From assembly GCF_000993785.3 (NCBI RefSeq), contig NZ_CP009922.3, forward strand, positions 4,030,001 through 4,094,000: a DNA stretch of 64,000 nucleotides, given 5' to 3'. The stretch comes from Streptomyces xiamenensis. Lineage in GTDB: Bacteria; Actinomycetota; Actinomycetes; Streptomycetales; Streptomycetaceae. The notes under the pieces are model-generated. The model was not told where the DNA came from and did not search any database. It saw only the letters and a program-made list of their open reading frames with translations. Within the stretch, counting starts at the first letter, position 1. Every line of letters starts with the position of its first letter. Shown here piece after piece: positions 62,089 to 64,000 of this stretch. A program made the position numbers and the translations under genes.

Positions 62089-62118
62089 ACGATACGGATC
62101 GTCGCGCGGAGCGTGCAA
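62089..62118 (-). promoter_or_regulatory. Promoter of erm leader transcript
   Basis: On the minus strand: -35 TTGCAC (62118-62113), 18-bp spacer, -10 TATCGT (62094-62089). A perfect inverted repeat GACGAT-ACGG-ATCGTC (62088-62103) overlaps the -10 and could be an operator. Confidence 0.55.
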
Positions 62119-62204
62119 ATCCCTTTCTTCACACTGTTGCGGTGGGATGAAATGACCCGACGCTGGTGTTGAGCACTCCGGCACTGATCAACGGGAGGCA
62201 TCAC

Positions 62205-64000
62205 GTGGCGGACACCGACCACAGCGGCACCAGGGGCTGGATACGACGGCTCACCGCGTACTGCTGGCGTCACCGCCGCAACATGCTGCTGTCCCTCGGC
62301 GCTTCCCTGGCCGGCATGGGCGTCATGGCCCTCATGCCGCTCATCACCAAGATCATCATCGATGACATCGTCGTCGGCGGCCAGGGCGGACTCGGCCTGT
62401 GGATCGGCCTGCTCCTCGCCGCGGCCGCCGTGATCTACGGCCTCACCTTCGCCCGCCGCTACTACGGCGGACGCCTCGGCATCGACGTGCAGCACGACCT
62501 GCGCACCGCGATGTTCCGCTCCCTCACCCGCCTGGACGGCCGCCGCCAGGACCAGCTCTCCACCGGGCAGGTCGTCGGCCGCGCCACCAGCGACCTCAGC
62601 CTCATCCAGGGCCTGCTCTTCATGATGCCGATGGTCATCGGCAACTTCATGCTCTTCGCCGTCTCCCTCGCGGTGATGCTCGTCCTGTCCCCCCTGCTGA
62701 CCCTCGTCTCCCTCGCCGTCATCCCCCTCCTCGCCTGGATCGCGAGCATCAGCCGCCGCCGGCTCTACCCCGCCACCTGGCACGCCCAGAACCGGGCCGG
62801 CGCCGTCGCGGGCGTCGTCGACGGCGCCATCACCGGCGTCCGCGTCGTCAAGGGCTTCGGCCAGGAGGAGCAGGAGAGCGGCAAACTGCGCGCCATCAGC
62901 CGCGAACTGTTCGCCGCCCGGCTGCGCACCGTACGGCTCAACGCCCGCTACGTCCCCGCCTTCCAGGCCATCCCCTCACTCGGCCAGGTCGCTATGCTCG
63001 CCCTCGGCGGCTGGCTCGCCACCCGCGGCGAGATCACCCTGGGCACCTTCGTCGCCTTCTCCACCTACCTCGCCCAGCTGGTCGGCCCGGTCCGGATGCT
63101 CACCATGGTCCTCACCGTCGGCCAGCAGGCCCGCGCCGGCGTCGAACGCGTCCTGGAACTCATCGACGCCGAACCCGAGATCACCGAGGCCCCCGACGCC
63201 CGCGCGCTGCCCGCCGACGCCCCCGCCAGCGTCGAGTTCGACCGCGTCGGCTTCGGCTACGGGGAGGCCAACCCCGTCCTCACCGACCTCAGCCTGCGCA
63301 TCGAACCCGGCGAGACCCTCGCCGTCATCGGCCCCTCCGGCAGCGGCAAATCCACCGTCTCGCTGCTGCTGCCCCGCTTCTACGACCCCGACAGCGGCAC
63401 CATCAGGGTCGGCGGCCACGACACCCGCGAGCTGACCTACGACTCGCTGCGCGCGGCCATCGGTCTCGTCCCCGAGGACAGCTTCCTGTTCTCCGACACC
63501 ATCCGCGCCAACCTCGCCTACGGTCACCCCGAGGCCACCGACGAGCAGATCACCGCCGCCGCCCGCGCCGCCCAGGCCGACGACTTCATCCGCGCCCTGC
63601 CCGACGGCTACGACACCGTCGTCGGCGAACAGGGCATGACCCTGTCCGGCGGCCAGCGCCAGCGCGTCGCACTCGCCCGCGCCATCCTCACCGACCCCCG
63701 GCTGCTCATCCTCGACGACGCCACCTCCGCCGTCGACGCCCGCGTGGAGCGCGAGATCCACGACGCGCTGCGCTCCGTGATGGCCGGGCGCACCACCCTG
63801 CTCATCGCCCACCGGCAATCCACCCTCCAGCTCGCCGACCGCATCGCCGTCCTCGACGGCGGACGCCTCGCCGACACCGGCACCCACGCCGAACTCTCCG
63901 CCCGCAGCGAGCTGTACCGCCGGCTGCTGAGCGACCCCGACGAGTGGGGCACGGCCCCCCGCGACCCGGCCGGGCTCGCCCCGGCCGCCCCGCTCGCCGA
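62205..64000 (+). CDS. ABC exporter, fused permease-ATPase (partial)
   Basis: The gene runs off the right end; 598 codons are visible. Residues ~15-310 form a six-helix exporter domain (MLLSLGASLAGMGVMALMPLITKIIIDDIVVGG; LLFMMPMVIGNFMLFAVSLAVMLVL). The ATPase domain has Walker A GPSGSGKST (~377), signature [16 protein letters not shown] (~480) and Walker B LLILDDATSAVD (~503). It is divergent from erm. GGGAGG lies 6 bp before GTG 62205. Partners of this type are often encoded by a second half gene downstream. A drug-export role alongside erm is plausible but not shown. Confidence 0.9.
   Translation, partial: MADTDHSGTRGWIRRLTAYCWRHRRNMLLSLGASLAGMGVMALMPLITKIIIDDIVVGGQGGLGLWIGLLLAAAAVIYGLTFARRYYGGRLGIDVQHDLRTAMFRSLTRLDGRRQDQLSTGQVVGRATSDLSLIQGLLFMMPMVIGNFMLFAVSLAVMLVLSPLLTLVSLAVIPLLAWIASISRRRLYPATWHAQNRAGAVAGVVDGAITGVRVVKGFGQEEQESGKLRAISRELFAARLRTVRLNARYVPAFQAIPSLGQVAMLALGGWLATRGEITLGTFVAFSTYLAQLVGPVRMLTMVLTVGQQARAGVERVLELIDAEPEITEAPDARALPADAPASVEFDRVGFGYGEANPVLTDLSLRIEPGETLAVIGPSGSGKSTVSLLLPRFYDPDSGTIRVGGHDTRELTYDSLRAAIGLVPEDSFLFSDTIRANLAYGHPEATDEQITAAARAAQADDFIRALPDGYDTVVGEQGMTLSGGQRQRVALARAILTDPRLLILDDATSAVDARVEREIHDALRSVMAGRTTLLIAHRQSTLQLADRIAVLDGGRLADTGTHAELSARSELYRRLLSDPDEWGTAPRDPAGLAPAAPLA

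Overview
The window reads as chromosomal DNA of a Streptomyces or very close relative. It has very high GC, GTG/ATG starts, short intergenic gaps, many GTGA/ATGA stop-start overlaps, a TTA-containing adpA followed by orn, DmdR-type iron boxes, leaderless-looking promoters and a full leucine-degradation operon. I see no transposase, integrase, CRISPR array, rRNA or large biosynthetic cluster. Almost all of it is core or conserved chromosome.

Layout. 1-15.7 kb: a truncated ThiF-like gene, a YgjP-like peptidase, a TerD-AIM24 fusion with two AIM24 paralogues, a NUDIX hydrolase, a DUF2342 protein, an SDR-type protein, moaE, a YlbL-type PDZ/Lon protease, a PPA1309 protein, a UPF0182 membrane protein, tRNA-fMet and a Sel1/TPR protein. 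15.8-25.3 kb: an alpha/beta hydrolase, a DHA2 exporter with a divergent TetR, and a second TetR facing a leucine-catabolic operon (carboxyltransferase, biotin carboxylase, HMG-CoA lyase, acyl-CoA dehydrogenase). 25.4-31.2 kb: a DUF4429 protein, a lipoprotein and a divergent iron-siderophore ABC importer controlled by two iron boxes. 31.2-37.0 kb: a small conserved protein, glmS, a universal stress protein, adpA, orn and tRNA-His.

37.6-44.2 kb: an AraC-type regulator, three tandem 150-residue secreted proteins built from a 26-residue repeat, two small membrane proteins, an M50-like protease, a frameshifted aroA and rsgA. 44.3-52.3 kb: a sensor-domain membrane protein, nitronate monooxygenase, an ABC/FtsX-type exporter, a NarL-type two-component system, a tiny membrane protein and hisN. 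The same 18-bp inverted repeat lies 59 bp upstream of both the exporter ATPase and the tiny membrane protein, which ties these loci into one probable regulon. 52.4-60.3 kb: catalase with a divergent Fur-type repressor and operator, a second identical tRNA-fMet, acyl-CoA thioesterase, GNAT, a phosphatase-like protein, an XRE regulator, a methyltransferase and a frameshifted MocR-type regulator. 60.3-64 kb: an erm-type 23S rRNA methyltransferase coupled to an APH-type phosphotransferase, preceded by a 42-codon leader peptide and a chain of competing stem-loops, and divergent from an ABC exporter that runs off the right end.

The most interesting items are the erm leader/attenuator, the shared inverted-repeat promoter architecture, the triplicated 26-residue-repeat secreted proteins, and two frameshifts that both look like loss of one G from a run of six. 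Many start sites were moved inward from the longest possible frame on the basis of ribosome-binding sites and stop-start overlaps; reasons are given per entry.
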